64,000 nucleotides of DNA. It comes from Pseudomonas sp. KU43P. GTDB taxonomy: Bacteria; Pseudomonadota; Gammaproteobacteria; Pseudomonadales; Pseudomonadaceae. The stretch covers positions 3,197,501 to 3,261,500 of the forward strand of contig NZ_AP019365.1 in NCBI RefSeq assembly GCF_033095865.1, given 5' to 3'. A program made the position numbers and the translations under genes. A model generated the notes under the pieces. It ran no database searches and had not been told where the DNA came from. It worked only from the letters and a program-made list of their open reading frames with translations. Position 1 is the first letter of the stretch. The number at the start of each line of letters is the position of its first letter. Shown here in pieces: positions 33,702 through 42,579 of the stretch.

Positions 33702-34862
33702 TCAGCCCTGCCTGAGATAGTCCACCAGCCTCAGCAACATCGCATCACACCCCTGCAACTGCTCGACACTGACGAACTCATCCGGCTTGTGCCCCTGGTC
33801 CATGCTTCCAGGCCCGCACACCACGGTGGGAATGCCGGCCTGCTCGAACAGCCCCCCTTCGGTACCGAACGCCACCGTGCCGAAATCCTCCGAACCGCTG
33901 AGCAACGCCACCAGGCGCGCCGCCTCGCTGTCCGCCGGCGTGGCCAACCCTGGGTAGGCACTCAAGGGCGCCAGGCGAATCGCACTGGCCGCATTGACCT
34001 TGCGCATGCGCGGCAGCAACTCGGCTTCGGCATAGGTCTGCAGCTGATCAGCCACGGCCTGGGCCTCGAACCCCGGCAAGGCCCGCACTTCGAAGTCGAA
34101 CGCACACTCCTCGGGCACGATGTTCAGCGCCCTGCCCCCACTGATGACGCCCGTCTGTACCGTCGAGAACGGCGGATCGAACCGTGAATCATGGTGCTCA
34201 GGCAATGCCAGGGCCTCGCCGATTTCTCCCAGTTTGCCGATCAGTTTCGCGGCGTACTCGATGGCATTGACCCCGTAAGGCGCATACGCCGAATGACACG
34301 CAGCACCTTGCACCTGGCAGCGCATGGCCAGCTTCCCCTTGTGCCCAAGCACCGGTTTGAGCTCGGTGGGCTCACCAATCAGACACAAGCGTGGCTTGTG
34401 CGGCCGCTGTTGCAGGGCAGCCAGCATCGAACGCACGCCCAGGCAACCGACTTCCTCGTCATAGGAAAACGCCAGGTGCACCGGCATGCGCAGCGGTTGT
34501 GCAAGAAACGCCGGCACCGCCGCCAGCACCGAGGCGATGAAGCCTTTCATGTCGGCTGCGCCTCGGCCATACAAGCGGCCATCGCGCTCGGTCAGGGCAA
34601 ATGGCTCGACCGTCCAGGCCTGGCCGTCCACCGGCACCACGTCGGTATGCCCGGACAGCACCACGCCGCCGACATCCTTGGGGCCGATGGTGGCGAACAG
34701 GTTGGCCTTGGTGCCTTCCGGGTTGAGGAACAGCTCGCTTTCCACGCCAAGCCCAGCCAGGTAATCACGCACGAAATCGATCAGTTGCAGGTTGGAGTCG
34801 CGACTGACCGTGGCAAAGCCGACCAACCGCGCCACCAAGGCCCGGCTGCTGTACTCACTCAT
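33702..34862 (-). CDS. argE: ArgE-type M20 deacetylase (acetylornithine deacetylase-like)
   Basis: The 386-residue M20-family zinc hydrolase has the two-metal site signatures LSGHTDVVPVDGQ, GRGAADMKGF and FSYDEEVGCLG with the catalytic glutamate pair, plus GSEDFG and HKPDEFV near the C-terminus. ArgE removes acetyl from N-acetylornithine. Here the gene overlaps the DUF1028 gene and sits in a divergent catabolic-looking cluster, so it may act on another N-acyl amino acid and the symbol should be read as family level. ATG 34862 overlaps the upstream stop by eight bases. Confidence 0.82.
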   Translation of the reverse strand: MSEYSSRALVARLVGFATVSRDSNLQLIDFVRDYLAGLGVESELFLNPEGTKANLFATIGPKDVGGVVLSGHTDVVPVDGQAWTVEPFALTERDGRLYGRGAADMKGFIASVLAAVPAFLAQPLRMPVHLAFSYDEEVGCLGVRSMLAALQQRPHKPRLCLIGEPTELKPVLGHKGKLAMRCQVQGAACHSAYAPYGVNAIEYAAKLIGKLGEIGEALALPEHHDSRFDPPFSTVQTGVISGGRALNIVPEECAFDFEVRALPGFEAQAVADQLQTYAEAELLPRMRKVNAASAIRLAPLSAYPGLATPADSEAARLVALLSGSEDFGTVAFGTEGGLFEQAGIPTVVCGPGSMDQGHKPDEFVSVEQLQGCDAMLLRLVDYLRQG

Positions 34863-35532
34863 CGCCCGGCACCCCATAGCTTGGCGCGGCGGTAGGGTTC
34901 AGGGCGCGGGTGACGTAGTCCTGCATCTGTGGGCGATACGCCTGCCACAGGCCGTCGAGTACGCCGATCGGGTCTTCGTCGGCCCAGTCCACACGCAGGT
35001 CCACCAACGGCCAGGTCAGTTCACCGGCAATCTTCAGCGCCGCCGAATGCACCGGGCCAGCCTCGCCACCGGCAGCCATCGCCGCATGCATGGCCGCCAG
35101 CAGGCGATCGGCCAGGTGCCCACCGGCCTGCTCGAAGGCCTGCACCATGGCTTCGATCACCTGCAGCGAAGACAACAGGTTACCGGCCGCCGCGCATTGC
35201 TCGCCGGCCACCGCGTTGTGCACGCCCAGCGCTTCTTTGCCGGTGAACAGCGCGACCTGGCCTTGGCTGTCGATGACCGTGACCTGGCGGTACTCGCTCC
35301 AGCCATTGGCGCTGAGCACTCGGTCCAACGCCGCAGCGGGCGGCAACTGGCCTTGTTCCAGGGCATCGAGAATCTGCGGACCCAGCGCGGGCAAGGTGAT
35401 GTTCTGGGTGGAAACAGCGCCGACACCGGCACGTACCCACGGGCAACGGGCACCCACGGCGATGCTCGACGAGCTGATTGCGATACCGACCTGGCCGGTT
35501 TCCTGGCAGCGCCCGATGATGGAAAAGGTCAT
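34855..35532 (-). CDS. DUF1028 family protein (Ntn-hydrolase-like)
   Basis: The 225-residue protein begins MTFSIIGR, so Met removal would expose Thr, as in N-terminal nucleophile hydrolases to which DUF1028 is structurally related. Conserved features are GQVGIAISSSSIAVGARCPWVRAGVGAVSTQN (split here by reading only) and LGVHNAVAGEQCAAAGNLL. No reaction is established for the family; members often occur with M20 peptidases, amidases and RidA proteins, as here. ATG 35532 has CAGGAG seven bases upstream. It is translationally coupled to the ArgE-type gene. Confidence 0.85.
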   Translation of the reverse strand: MTFSIIGRCQETGQVGIAISSSSIAVGARCPWVRAGVGAVSTQNITLPALGPQILDALEQGQLPPAAALDRVLSANGWSEYRQVTVIDSQGQVALFTGKEALGVHNAVAGEQCAAAGNLLSSLQVIEAMVQAFEQAGGHLADRLLAAMHAAMAAGGEAGPVHSAALKIAGELTWPLVDLRVDWADEDPIGVLDGLWQAYRPQMQDYVTRALNPTAAPSYGVPGDE

Positions 35533-35835
35533 GAGAATGCTCCTGTTGTTCTGTGCGATTGCAGGCAATCTGAACAGAACCCTCCAGTACGCGAAACCAC
35601 CTTTTTCCTGTGCCTTGAACAGGAAAAAACTAAGGCCGCGCAACCCCCTCGAAAACACGCGAATCCCCCCGCAAAACCTCCCTGCAGGCCTTGTACATCA
35701 AGGCCTTCGCCGTTTTATCGGCAAGCACTAGCTAAATACTATTTTCGCGATTTGAGCGGCATCCCTAGTCTGGCCCCAGGTAACGGCGGTCCTCCAAACC
35801 GACCTGACAATAACCGCCTGAACAAGGGCTCGGAC
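35533..35835. other. Divergent intergenic control region, 303 bp
   Basis: No gene is seen. The region must carry the promoters of two divergent operons and contains the palindrome at 35602-35628 and an AT-rich stretch (CTAGCTAAATACTATTTTCG, 35728-35747) that could hold the promoter of the monooxygenase operon. Confidence 0.6.
35602..35628. promoter_or_regulatory. Perfect 10-bp-arm palindrome in the divergent control region
   Basis: TTTTTCCTGT and ACAGGAAAAA flank a seven-base spacer. The T tract is 5' and the A tract 3' of the stem on both strands, the opposite of an intrinsic terminator, so an operator is the better reading. It lies between the DUF1028/ArgE-type operon (70 bases away) and the monooxygenase/RidA operon (207 bases away). 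Confidence 0.5.
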
Positions 35836-37155
35836 ATGACATTGAACAATATCGAAATCGACACCCTGGTAGTCGGCGCCGGCCAGGCCGGCGTGGCCAT
35901 GAGCGAACACCTGAGCAAACTCGGCGTGCCCCACCTGGTGCTGGAACGCAAGCGCATCGCCGAGGCCTGGCGCACCGGCCGCTGGGACTCGCTGGTCGCC
36001 AACGGCCCGGTCTGGCACGACCGCTTCCCCGGCCTTGAATTCAACCTCGACGCCGACGCATTCGCCGGCAAGGACCAGGTTGCCGACTACTTCGAGCAGT
36101 ACGTGCGCAAATACAACCTGCCGGTGCGCACCGGTATCGAAGTGAAGAAAGTGGTGCGCAATGCCGATCGCCCAGGCTTCACCATCGAAACCAACGAAGG
36201 CGTGATCCGCGCCAACCGCGTGGTCGCCGCCACCGGCCCATTCCAGCGCCCGGTCATCCCGGCCATTGCGCCAAAGGATGAGCAACTGCACCAGATCCAC
36301 TCCGCTGCTTACTTCAATCCCGAGCAACTGCCACAAGGCGCGGTGCTGGTGGTTGGCGCCGGTTCCTCCGGTGTGCAGATCGCCGAAGAACTGATGCGCG
36401 CCGGCCGCCAGGTATACCTGTCGGTCGGTGCCCACGATCGCCCGCCGCGCGCCTACCGCAACCGTGATTTCTGCTGGTGGCTGGGCGTGCTGGGCGAGTG
36501 GGATGCCGAAATCGCCAAGCCCGGCCGTGAGCACGTGACCATCGCCGTCAGTGGCGCCCGTGGCGGCCACACCGTGGACTTCCGCGCCCTCGCCCATCAG
36601 GGCATGACCCTGGTCGGCCTGACCCAGTCGTTCGAAAATGGCGTGGCGCGCTTCCAGGACAACCTGGCCGAGAATATCCAGCGCGGCGACGAAAACTACC
36701 TGGCCCTGCTGGACGCCGCCGATGCCTACATCGAGCGCAACGGCCTGGACCTGCCGGAAGAGCCCGAGGCCCGCAAGCGCCTGCCCGATCCGGAGTGCGT
36801 CAGCAACCCGTTGCTGGAACTGGACCTGGCTCAGGCCGGCGTCACCAGCATCATCTGGGCCACCGGTTACGGTGTGGACTTCAGCTGGCTGCAGGTCGAC
36901 ACCTTCGATGCCAATGGCAAGCCACAACACCAGCGCGGCGTATCCCGCGAACCAGGCGTGTACTTCCTCGGCCTGCCCTGGCTGTCGCGCCGTGGCTCGT
37001 CGTTCATCTGGGGCGTGTGGCACGACGCCAAGCACGTCGCCGGCCACATCGCCACCCAACGTACCTACCTGGCCTACCGCGATCGCGAACAGCGTGAAGC
37101 GGATGACCAGCAAGAAACCTCGATCAGCAACGTCAGCACCCTCGGAGCCCACTGA
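35836..37155 (+). CDS. Flavin-containing monooxygenase (FAD/NADPH)
   Basis: The 439-residue protein has two dinucleotide-binding motifs: VVGAGQAGVAMSEHL for FAD (residues 13-27) and VVGAGSSGVQIAEEL for NADPH (about 172-186). The class B flavoprotein ATG-type motif appears as IWATGYGVDFSWL. It resembles N-hydroxylating or Baeyer-Villiger-like monooxygenases; the substrate is unknown. ATG 35836 has AAGGG about nine bases upstream; the frame is open far upstream without support. The stop overlaps the RidA-like start by one base (TGATG). Confidence 0.85.
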   Translation: MTLNNIEIDTLVVGAGQAGVAMSEHLSKLGVPHLVLERKRIAEAWRTGRWDSLVANGPVWHDRFPGLEFNLDADAFAGKDQVADYFEQYVRKYNLPVRTGIEVKKVVRNADRPGFTIETNEGVIRANRVVAATGPFQRPVIPAIAPKDEQLHQIHSAAYFNPEQLPQGAVLVVGAGSSGVQIAEELMRAGRQVYLSVGAHDRPPRAYRNRDFCWWLGVLGEWDAEIAKPGREHVTIAVSGARGGHTVDFRALAHQGMTLVGLTQSFENGVARFQDNLAENIQRGDENYLALLDAADAYIERNGLDLPEEPEARKRLPDPECVSNPLLELDLAQAGVTSIIWATGYGVDFSWLQVDTFDANGKPQHQRGVSREPGVYFLGLPWLSRRGSSFIWGVWHDAKHVAGHIATQRTYLAYRDREQREADDQQETSISNVSTLGAH

Positions 37156-37571
37156 TGCCTACTCACACTCGCATCCGCATGTTCAACACCAAGGAAACCT
37201 ACCCCAACCAGACCCTGGACAACGACCTGTGCCAGGCCGTGCGGGCTGGCAACACCGTCTACGTCCGTGGCCAGGTAGGTACCGACTTCGAAGGGCGCCT
37301 GGTAGGCCTGGGCGACCCACGCGCGCAAGCCGAGCAGGCGATGAAGAACGTCAAGCAGCTGCTTGAAGAGGCAGGCTCGGACCTGTCGCACATCGTCAAG
37401 ACCACCACCTACATCACCGACCCGCGTTTCCGCGAGCCGGTGTACAAGGAAGTAGGCAAGTGGCTCAAGGGCGTGTATCCGATTTCCACCGGATTGGTGG
37501 TGGCCGGTTTGGCCCAGGCCGAGTGGTTGATGGAGATCGATGTGATTGCGGTGGTACCGGATCAGCAGTGA
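37155..37571 (+). CDS. RidA/YjgF-family protein lacking the catalytic arginine
   Basis: The 138-residue protein has the YjgF fold (TVYVRGQVGTDFEGRL; ARAQAEQAMKNVKQLLEEAGSD-type helix; IVKTTTYITDP; EWLMEIDVIAVV). The segment that carries the imine-deaminase arginine (FPARS in RidA, Arg105) reads YPISTG here, so the arginine is replaced by serine. It should therefore belong to a Rid group without 2-iminoacid hydrolysis activity. One-base overlap with the monooxygenase suggests a joint role in the same pathway. Confidence 0.88.
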   Translation: MPTHTRIRMFNTKETYPNQTLDNDLCQAVRAGNTVYVRGQVGTDFEGRLVGLGDPRAQAEQAMKNVKQLLEEAGSDLSHIVKTTTYITDPRFREPVYKEVGKWLKGVYPISTGLVVAGLAQAEWLMEIDVIAVVPDQQ

Positions 37572-37603
37572 TCCAGTTACATGGCTGGGGCGCTTTGCGC
37601 CCC

Positions 37604-37690
37604 ATTCGCCGGCAAGCCGGCTCCCACAGAAAAAGCCCACAGTTTTCGAGATGTGTGGAAGTTTCTGTGGAAGCCGGCAAGCCGGCGATG
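37604..37690. repeat. REP pair (reverse then variant forward)
   Basis: Consensus inverted copy at 37604-37631 and a variant at 37664-37690 where the core reads GCCGGCAAGCCGGC, between convergent genes. Confidence 0.85.
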
Positions 37691-37695
37691 CCTTT

Positions 37696-38607
37696 TCAGA
37701 ACTTGGCCAACTCTTCCCGGCAGAACTCCACGAACAACTGCGCAGGCTTGGTCAACTGCACACGCTTCAACCGCGCTGCCGCCAACCCCGACAGTGCCAC
37801 CGGCTCGGCAATGTCCACCATCACCAGCTTCTGCCCGTCGTAGGTGCACTCCGAATGCGGTCGGGTCACCAGCAGCGAGAAGCCGAAGCCCTGCCCCACC
37901 ATCCCACGCACCATCTCGATCGACGGCGAGCTGAACACGATGTTCGGCGTCAGGCCCAGCTCGTTGAACAGGCTCACGAAATAGGTACGGCTCGGCGCCA
38001 CGTCCAGCAGGATCATCGGCTCCGGGCACAGGTCACGCAGCGACACCTGCGCCTGGCCGGCAAAGCGGTGTTTTTCCGGCAGCAGCACGTAGGGTTTCTG
38101 CGGCGGCATCAGCGGTTCGGCCTCGATGGTGCCGTCCAGGTCGTGGTCGTAGAGAAACGCCAAGTCGAACGTGCCCGCTGTCAGGCCCTGGATCAGGTCT
38201 TGCTGCTCACCATCGCGCAAGCGAATGTCGACGCCCGGGTAACGCTGGCGAAAGCCGGCGATCAGGCGCGGCAAGTACAACGGCGCCACGGTTTCGAAAC
38301 AGCCGATGTCGATCTGCCCGGCCACGGTGTCGTTGTCGGCCAGGGCGTTCTGCTCGAACTCGTGGGCCATCTGCAGCAGCGACTTGGTCTTGGCATAGAA
38401 GCGCTTGCCGCTGGGGGTCAGTGATACGCCCTGGGCGTGGTGGCGAATGAACAGCTGCACACCGAAGCTCTCTTCCAGGCTCTTGATCGCCGTGGAAATC
38501 GAGGGCTGGGCAATGTAGAGCTGGCGCGAAGCTTCGGCAACGCTGCCGGCCTCCACGGTGGTGACGAAGTACTTGAGTTGTCGCAAGGTATAGGAAGCCA
38601 CAGGCAC
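37696..38607 (-). CDS. LysR-family transcriptional regulator
   Basis: The 303-residue regulator has the LysR helix-turn-helix (FVTTVEAGSVAEASRQLYIAQPSISTAIKSLEE, residues 13-45) and an effector domain with CysB/BenM-type spacing. The start is GTG 38607. It converges on the monooxygenase/RidA operon, with REPs between, and is the best regulator candidate for that cluster although not directly divergent from it. Confidence 0.87.
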   Translation of the reverse strand: MPVASYTLRQLKYFVTTVEAGSVAEASRQLYIAQPSISTAIKSLEESFGVQLFIRHHAQGVSLTPSGKRFYAKTKSLLQMAHEFEQNALADNDTVAGQIDIGCFETVAPLYLPRLIAGFRQRYPGVDIRLRDGEQQDLIQGLTAGTFDLAFLYDHDLDGTIEAEPLMPPQKPYVLLPEKHRFAGQAQVSLRDLCPEPMILLDVAPSRTYFVSLFNELGLTPNIVFSSPSIEMVRGMVGQGFGFSLLVTRPHSECTYDGQKLVMVDIAEPVALSGLAAARLKRVQLTKPAQLFVEFCREELAKF

Positions 38608-38784
38608 CTCTCTGGCGCCGCTCAGCGACGCCGTGGGAATTTTCCTGTCACTTTACCTTGTGGGCGAAGGCCGCGGGTTGCTGGCAGATAAAGGTTTTGC
38701 CTATGCCTTGACCACATTTTTTTCGCCGGTACCGGGCAGAGCGTCTTTACTGAACGTTACGAGCCAAAGGTACGGTGTACGCCT

Positions 38785-39171
38785 ATGAAGATCGTGGTCA
38801 CCAGCATTCTCGTCGACGACCAGGCCAAGGCCCTGGCTTTCTACCACTACGTGCTGGGCTTCGAGCCCAAGGACGACATCCCCATGGGCCAGTACCGCTG
38901 GCTCACCCTGACGTCACCCAACGACCCCAACGGTGTCCAGCTGGTCCTCGAACCCGACACCCACCCCGCCGCCAGGACCTACAAGGCCGCCCTCAGACAG
39001 GACGGCATCCCCGCCACCTCTTTCGGCGTGCGTGACATCCAGGCCGAATACACGCGCTTGTGCAAGGCTGGCGTCAAGTTCACCAAGGAACCGACCAACC
39101 TGGGCCCGGTCACCATCGCGGTGTTCGACGACACCTGCGGCAATCTGATCCAGATCGCCCAGAAGCATTAG
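38785..39171 (+). CDS. VOC (glyoxalase/bleomycin-resistance-like) protein
   Basis: The 128-residue protein is a single VOC module with two beta-alpha-beta-beta-beta units (ILVDDQAKALAFYHYVLGF; VFDDTCGNLIQIAQ). Metal ligands of glyoxalase I are only partly present, so a dioxygenase, isomerase or binding role cannot be separated. It diverges from the LysR gene and is followed by an unrecognised gene on the same strand 76 bases later. Confidence 0.83.
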   Translation: MKIVVTSILVDDQAKALAFYHYVLGFEPKDDIPMGQYRWLTLTSPNDPNGVQLVLEPDTHPAARTYKAALRQDGIPATSFGVRDIQAEYTRLCKAGVKFTKEPTNLGPVTIAVFDDTCGNLIQIAQKH

Positions 39172-39247
39172 GGCTGGCCCCTGGCAGGTCGAGAACCCTT
39201 TCGCTACATTGGCTGCTGTTGCCCGTGCGCCACAACAAGGAAAACAG

Positions 39248-39817
39248 ATGCGCCACGAATTCAGCGAAGTGCTCAACGACCTGGTCGACTACTTTCTGGT
39301 CGGTGATATCCAGTTACTCGACCGCTTCAAGCACGAACACCAACTGCCCGACGACCTGGCCAGCGAGTTCACCCACAACGACAGCGGCGACCGTGCCGTG
39401 CAGGAAGGCATCGTGCTGCCCCTGGCCGGGATCGACAACCTGCCCTATCACATCATCTTCACCCTCGATGGCCACCCACCCGCCCTGCTCGAACCAGGCA
39501 GCCGCCTGAAACATCGGCGCAATGGCTACGTGCTGCAGGTCGAGAACCGCGCCGTGATGCTGTACACCTGGCGCATCCTCCAGCACTTCACGCCCAAGAC
39601 GCTCGGCGACCTGCTGGCCCGTTACCAAGTGCCAGGGCGGCCGATCGTCGAGGTGGACAATGGCTGGTACGACGTCGAGGTGCTCGGGGGTGCGGTAGTG
39701 CGCGATGGCCTGTACGAGCCGGCGTTCGAGTTCGTGATGAAGAAGCGCTGGAGCCGAGGTGAAGCCAGGGAGGTGGACATTGGCTACGCCTACACCCTGC
39801 GTGGGTACTTCGACTGA
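39248..39817 (+). CDS. Hypothetical protein, unrecognised
   Basis: A 189-residue soluble protein that I do not recognise. It has no signal peptide, no membrane segment and no cysteine. It has an acidic N-terminal half (HNDSGDRAVQEGIVLPLAGIDNLPY) and a basic C-terminal end (FVMKKRWSRGEAREVDIGYAY). ATG 39248 is preferred to 39209 because AAGGAAAA precedes it. Codon use is like its neighbours and the frame is clean, so the gene is likely real. Confidence 0.7.
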   Translation: MRHEFSEVLNDLVDYFLVGDIQLLDRFKHEHQLPDDLASEFTHNDSGDRAVQEGIVLPLAGIDNLPYHIIFTLDGHPPALLEPGSRLKHRRNGYVLQVENRAVMLYTWRILQHFTPKTLGDLLARYQVPGRPIVEVDNGWYDVEVLGGAVVRDGLYEPAFEFVMKKRWSRGEAREVDIGYAYTLRGYFD

Positions 39818-39830
39818 TGTCAATGGCCCC

Positions 39831-39914
39831 CTCGCTGGCAAGCCAGCTCCCGCAGGTACATCACCTGTCTTGAAACCCGTGGTGTACCTGTGGGAGCTGG
39901 CTTGCCGGCGATAG
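39831..39914. repeat. REP pair (reverse then forward)
   Basis: Copies at 39831-39857 and 39886-39914, both with a compensating change (CTGGCAAGCCAG; AGCTGGCTTGCCGG), between convergent genes. Confidence 0.88.
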
Positions 39915-39936
39915 GCTGGCAATCACTGCACAAACC

Positions 39937-41610
39937 TCAGTTGATATCCCGGTCCTTGGTCTCAGGCATGAAGCAGATGCCCAGCACTGCCGTCATCAGC
40001 GCAATCACGATCGGGTACCACAGCCCGTAATAGATATCCCCGGTCGCCGCCACCATGGCAAAAGCCACCGTCGGCAGGAAGCCGCCGAACCAGCCATTGC
40101 CGATATGGTACGGCAGCGACATGGAGGTGTAGCGGATACGCGCCGGGAACAGCTCAACCAGCCACGCCGCGATCGGCCCGTACACCATGGTCACGTAGAT
40201 CACCAGAATGGTCAGCAGCAACAGCACCATCGGGTAATGGATCTTCGCCGGGTCGGCCTTTTCCGGGTAACCGGCCTCTTTCAAGGCACCGGTCAAGGTT
40301 GCGGTGAAGGCGTCGCTCTGGGTCTTGAGGTCGGCCGCCGCCAAAGTGCTGCCATCGAAGCTCGGGATCACCCGCTCACCAATGCGGATCTGCGCCACGC
40401 TGCCCGGTTCGGCCTTCTGGTTCTCGTAGGGGATGGCCCGCTTGGCCAGCAGGCTCTTGGCAATGTCGCAGGAGCTGGTGAATTTGGCCTTGCCCACCGG
40501 GTCGAACTGGAACGCGCACTGGCCTGGGTCGGCTACCACCACCACCGGGTTCTGCTCCTGGGCGACGAACACATCCGGGTTGCCGTACTCGGTCAGCGCC
40601 TTGAAGATCGGGAAGTAGGTGAGCGCGGCGATGATGCAGCCGGCCATGATGATCTTCTTGCGGCCGATCCGGTCGGACAGGCTGCCGAAGACGATGAAGA
40701 ACGGCGTCCCGATCAGCAACGAGCCGGCAATCAGCAAGTTGGCGGTCTGCGGGTCGATCTTCAGGGTCTGCAACAGGAAGAACAGTGCATAGAACTGCCC
40801 GGTGTACCACACCACCGCCTGGCCCGCGGTGCCGCCGAGCAGCGACATGATCACCACCTTGAGGTTTTCCCAGCGGGCGAAGGACTCGGTCAGCGGCGCC
40901 TTGGACGCCTTGCCTTCGGCCTTCATCTTCATGAACACCGGCGACTCGTTGAGCTGCATGCGGATGTACACCGAAATCGCCAGCAGCAGGATCGACAGCA
41001 GGAAGGGTATGCGCCAGCCCCAGGCCTCGAACGCCTCGGTGCCCATGGCCGTGCGGCAAGCCAGGATCACCAGCAGCGAAAGGAACAGGCCGAGCGTCGC
41101 GGTGGTCTGGATCCACGCCGTGAAGAACCCGCGCCGGCCTTTAGGCGCATGTTCTGCCACATAGGTGGCCGCCCCACCATACTCGCCGCCCAGCGCCAGG
41201 CCCTGCAGCAAACGCAGACTGATCAGGATCACCGGCGCGGCCACGCCGATGCTGGCATAGCTGGGCAGCAGGCCGACGATGGCGGTCGACAGGCCCATGA
41301 TGACGATGGTGATCAGGAAGGTGTACTTGCGCCCGATCATGTCGCCCAGCCGGCCGAACACGATGGCGCCGAACGGCCGCACGGCAAACCCTGCGGCGAA
41401 GGCCAGCAAAGCAAAGATGAACGAGGTGGTTTCGTTGACACCGGCAAAGAAATGCTTGGCGATGATCGCCGCCAGTGAGCCATAAAGGTAGAAGTCGTAC
41501 CATTCGAACACGGTGCCCAGGGACGAGGCGAAGATGACCTTGCGCTCCTCCTTGGTGATACCACGTTGGGGCGCGCTACTGCCCGTGGATGCGCTGTCGA
41601 TAACCGCCAT
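39937..41610 (-). CDS. MFS transporter, metabolite:H+ symporter (MHS) type
   Basis: The 557-residue protein has 12 helices and MHS signatures: SSLGTVFEWYDFYLYGSLAA in helix 1, RPFGAIVFGRLGDMIGRKYTF between helices 2 and 3, and GEYGGAATYVAEHAP. Relatives take up organic acids or osmolytes with protons (ShiA, ProP, KgtP). It has an extra periplasmic loop of about 110 residues between helices 8 and 9 (VFVAQEQNPVVVVADPGQC to PAKIHYP), seen in the longer MHS subfamily. ATG 41610 has GGAGG six bases upstream. Confidence 0.9.
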   Translation of the reverse strand: MAVIDSASTGSSAPQRGITKEERKVIFASSLGTVFEWYDFYLYGSLAAIIAKHFFAGVNETTSFIFALLAFAAGFAVRPFGAIVFGRLGDMIGRKYTFLITIVIMGLSTAIVGLLPSYASIGVAAPVILISLRLLQGLALGGEYGGAATYVAEHAPKGRRGFFTAWIQTTATLGLFLSLLVILACRTAMGTEAFEAWGWRIPFLLSILLLAISVYIRMQLNESPVFMKMKAEGKASKAPLTESFARWENLKVVIMSLLGGTAGQAVVWYTGQFYALFFLLQTLKIDPQTANLLIAGSLLIGTPFFIVFGSLSDRIGRKKIIMAGCIIAALTYFPIFKALTEYGNPDVFVAQEQNPVVVVADPGQCAFQFDPVGKAKFTSSCDIAKSLLAKRAIPYENQKAEPGSVAQIRIGERVIPSFDGSTLAAADLKTQSDAFTATLTGALKEAGYPEKADPAKIHYPMVLLLLTILVIYVTMVYGPIAAWLVELFPARIRYTSMSLPYHIGNGWFGGFLPTVAFAMVAATGDIYYGLWYPIVIALMTAVLGICFMPETKDRDIN

Positions 41611-41799
41611 GGGTTGCCTCCGTCTTGTCGTTATCGCAGGCCGGAGTACCTCACACCCATTTCACCGTCGCACCCAGGCCCTAGGGCTTGCTTTGGTTGC
41701 GCGAAGCACGACGAGGCGGGCCGCCTCGAATCGCAGCAAGGTATCTGAAGCATAATCGGCTTTGCCGAGATATCCACTTGCCAGCATCCGCGGATGTCA

Positions 41800-42579
41800 T
41801 CACCCCAGAAACCGCTGCACCTCGGCCAGGACTACGTCGGGCTGCTCCCGGTGCGGTACGTGCCCGCAGCCGGTCAGCAGACGCATCACACTGGGCCCGC
41901 GGGCCAAGGTGATGAAACGCCTTGGATGCGCCACCGAGCCGAACTCGTCCTGATCACCGTGCAGGCACAGCAGCGGGCAATGCACCTTGGCCAGCGAGGC
42001 ATTGAGGCTCCAGTCGGCGAAAGCCGGCGACAGCCAATTGTCCACCCAGGCGCGAAGGACCCACTCGGCCTTGTCGCCGTGATAGCGCGTCAAGCGCACA
42101 AGCTGCCCAGGCGCTGCGAACTGTACATCGGCGGCGCGAATGCCGTGCAGGGTAAGGTCTTCGACGAATGCCTGGGCCGATTCGGTGATCAGCCCGCGGC
42201 AGCGTTCGGCAAAATGAGCCGCACAGGCAATGGCCATGCCACCACCCACGCTGTGGCCGAACACGATGAAGTCATCGACACCAAGGTGATGCAGCACCGC
42301 TGCGAATTCCTGTTGCGCCTGGGCCTCGACAAAACCACGCGTCAACACGCTCGGGTGCGGGGCGGAACGGCCAAAGCCCAGGCGGTCATAGGCAATGACC
42401 CGGTGCCCGGTTGCTGCGGCGAGCTGCGCGGGGAAATCGCGCCACAAGGCAACACAGCCCAGCGAATCATGCAGCAGGATGATCGGTGTACCCTGAACCG
42501 AAGGCGGTAGCCAATCCTGGGCGAACAACGTGCCGTCGCAGGTTTCGATCCAGTGCTCGCCTACAGTGATCGCCGTCAT
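41800..42579 (-). CDS. Alpha/beta hydrolase
   Basis: The 259-residue protein has the alpha/beta-hydrolase fold with the nucleophile elbow GHSVGGGM, an early LLHDSLGCVALWRDFP oxyanion loop, Asp in LHGDQDEFG and His in CGHVPHREQPD. It is probably an esterase or C-C hydrolase. ATG 42579 overlaps the stop of the upstream VOC gene by four bases (ATGA), so the two are translationally coupled and perhaps work on the same compound. Confidence 0.85.
   Translation of the reverse strand: MTAITVGEHWIETCDGTLFAQDWLPPSVQGTPIILLHDSLGCVALWRDFPAQLAAATGHRVIAYDRLGFGRSAPHPSVLTRGFVEAQAQQEFAAVLHHLGVDDFIVFGHSVGGGMAIACAAHFAERCRGLITESAQAFVEDLTLHGIRAADVQFAAPGQLVRLTRYHGDKAEWVLRAWVDNWLSPAFADWSLNASLAKVHCPLLCLHGDQDEFGSVAHPRRFITLARGPSVMRLLTGCGHVPHREQPDVVLAEVQRFLG

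Noticed and set aside
35602..35628. Palindrome as a bidirectional terminator
   Set aside because: The T and A tracts are on the wrong sides of the stem, and the site is between divergent, not convergent, genes.
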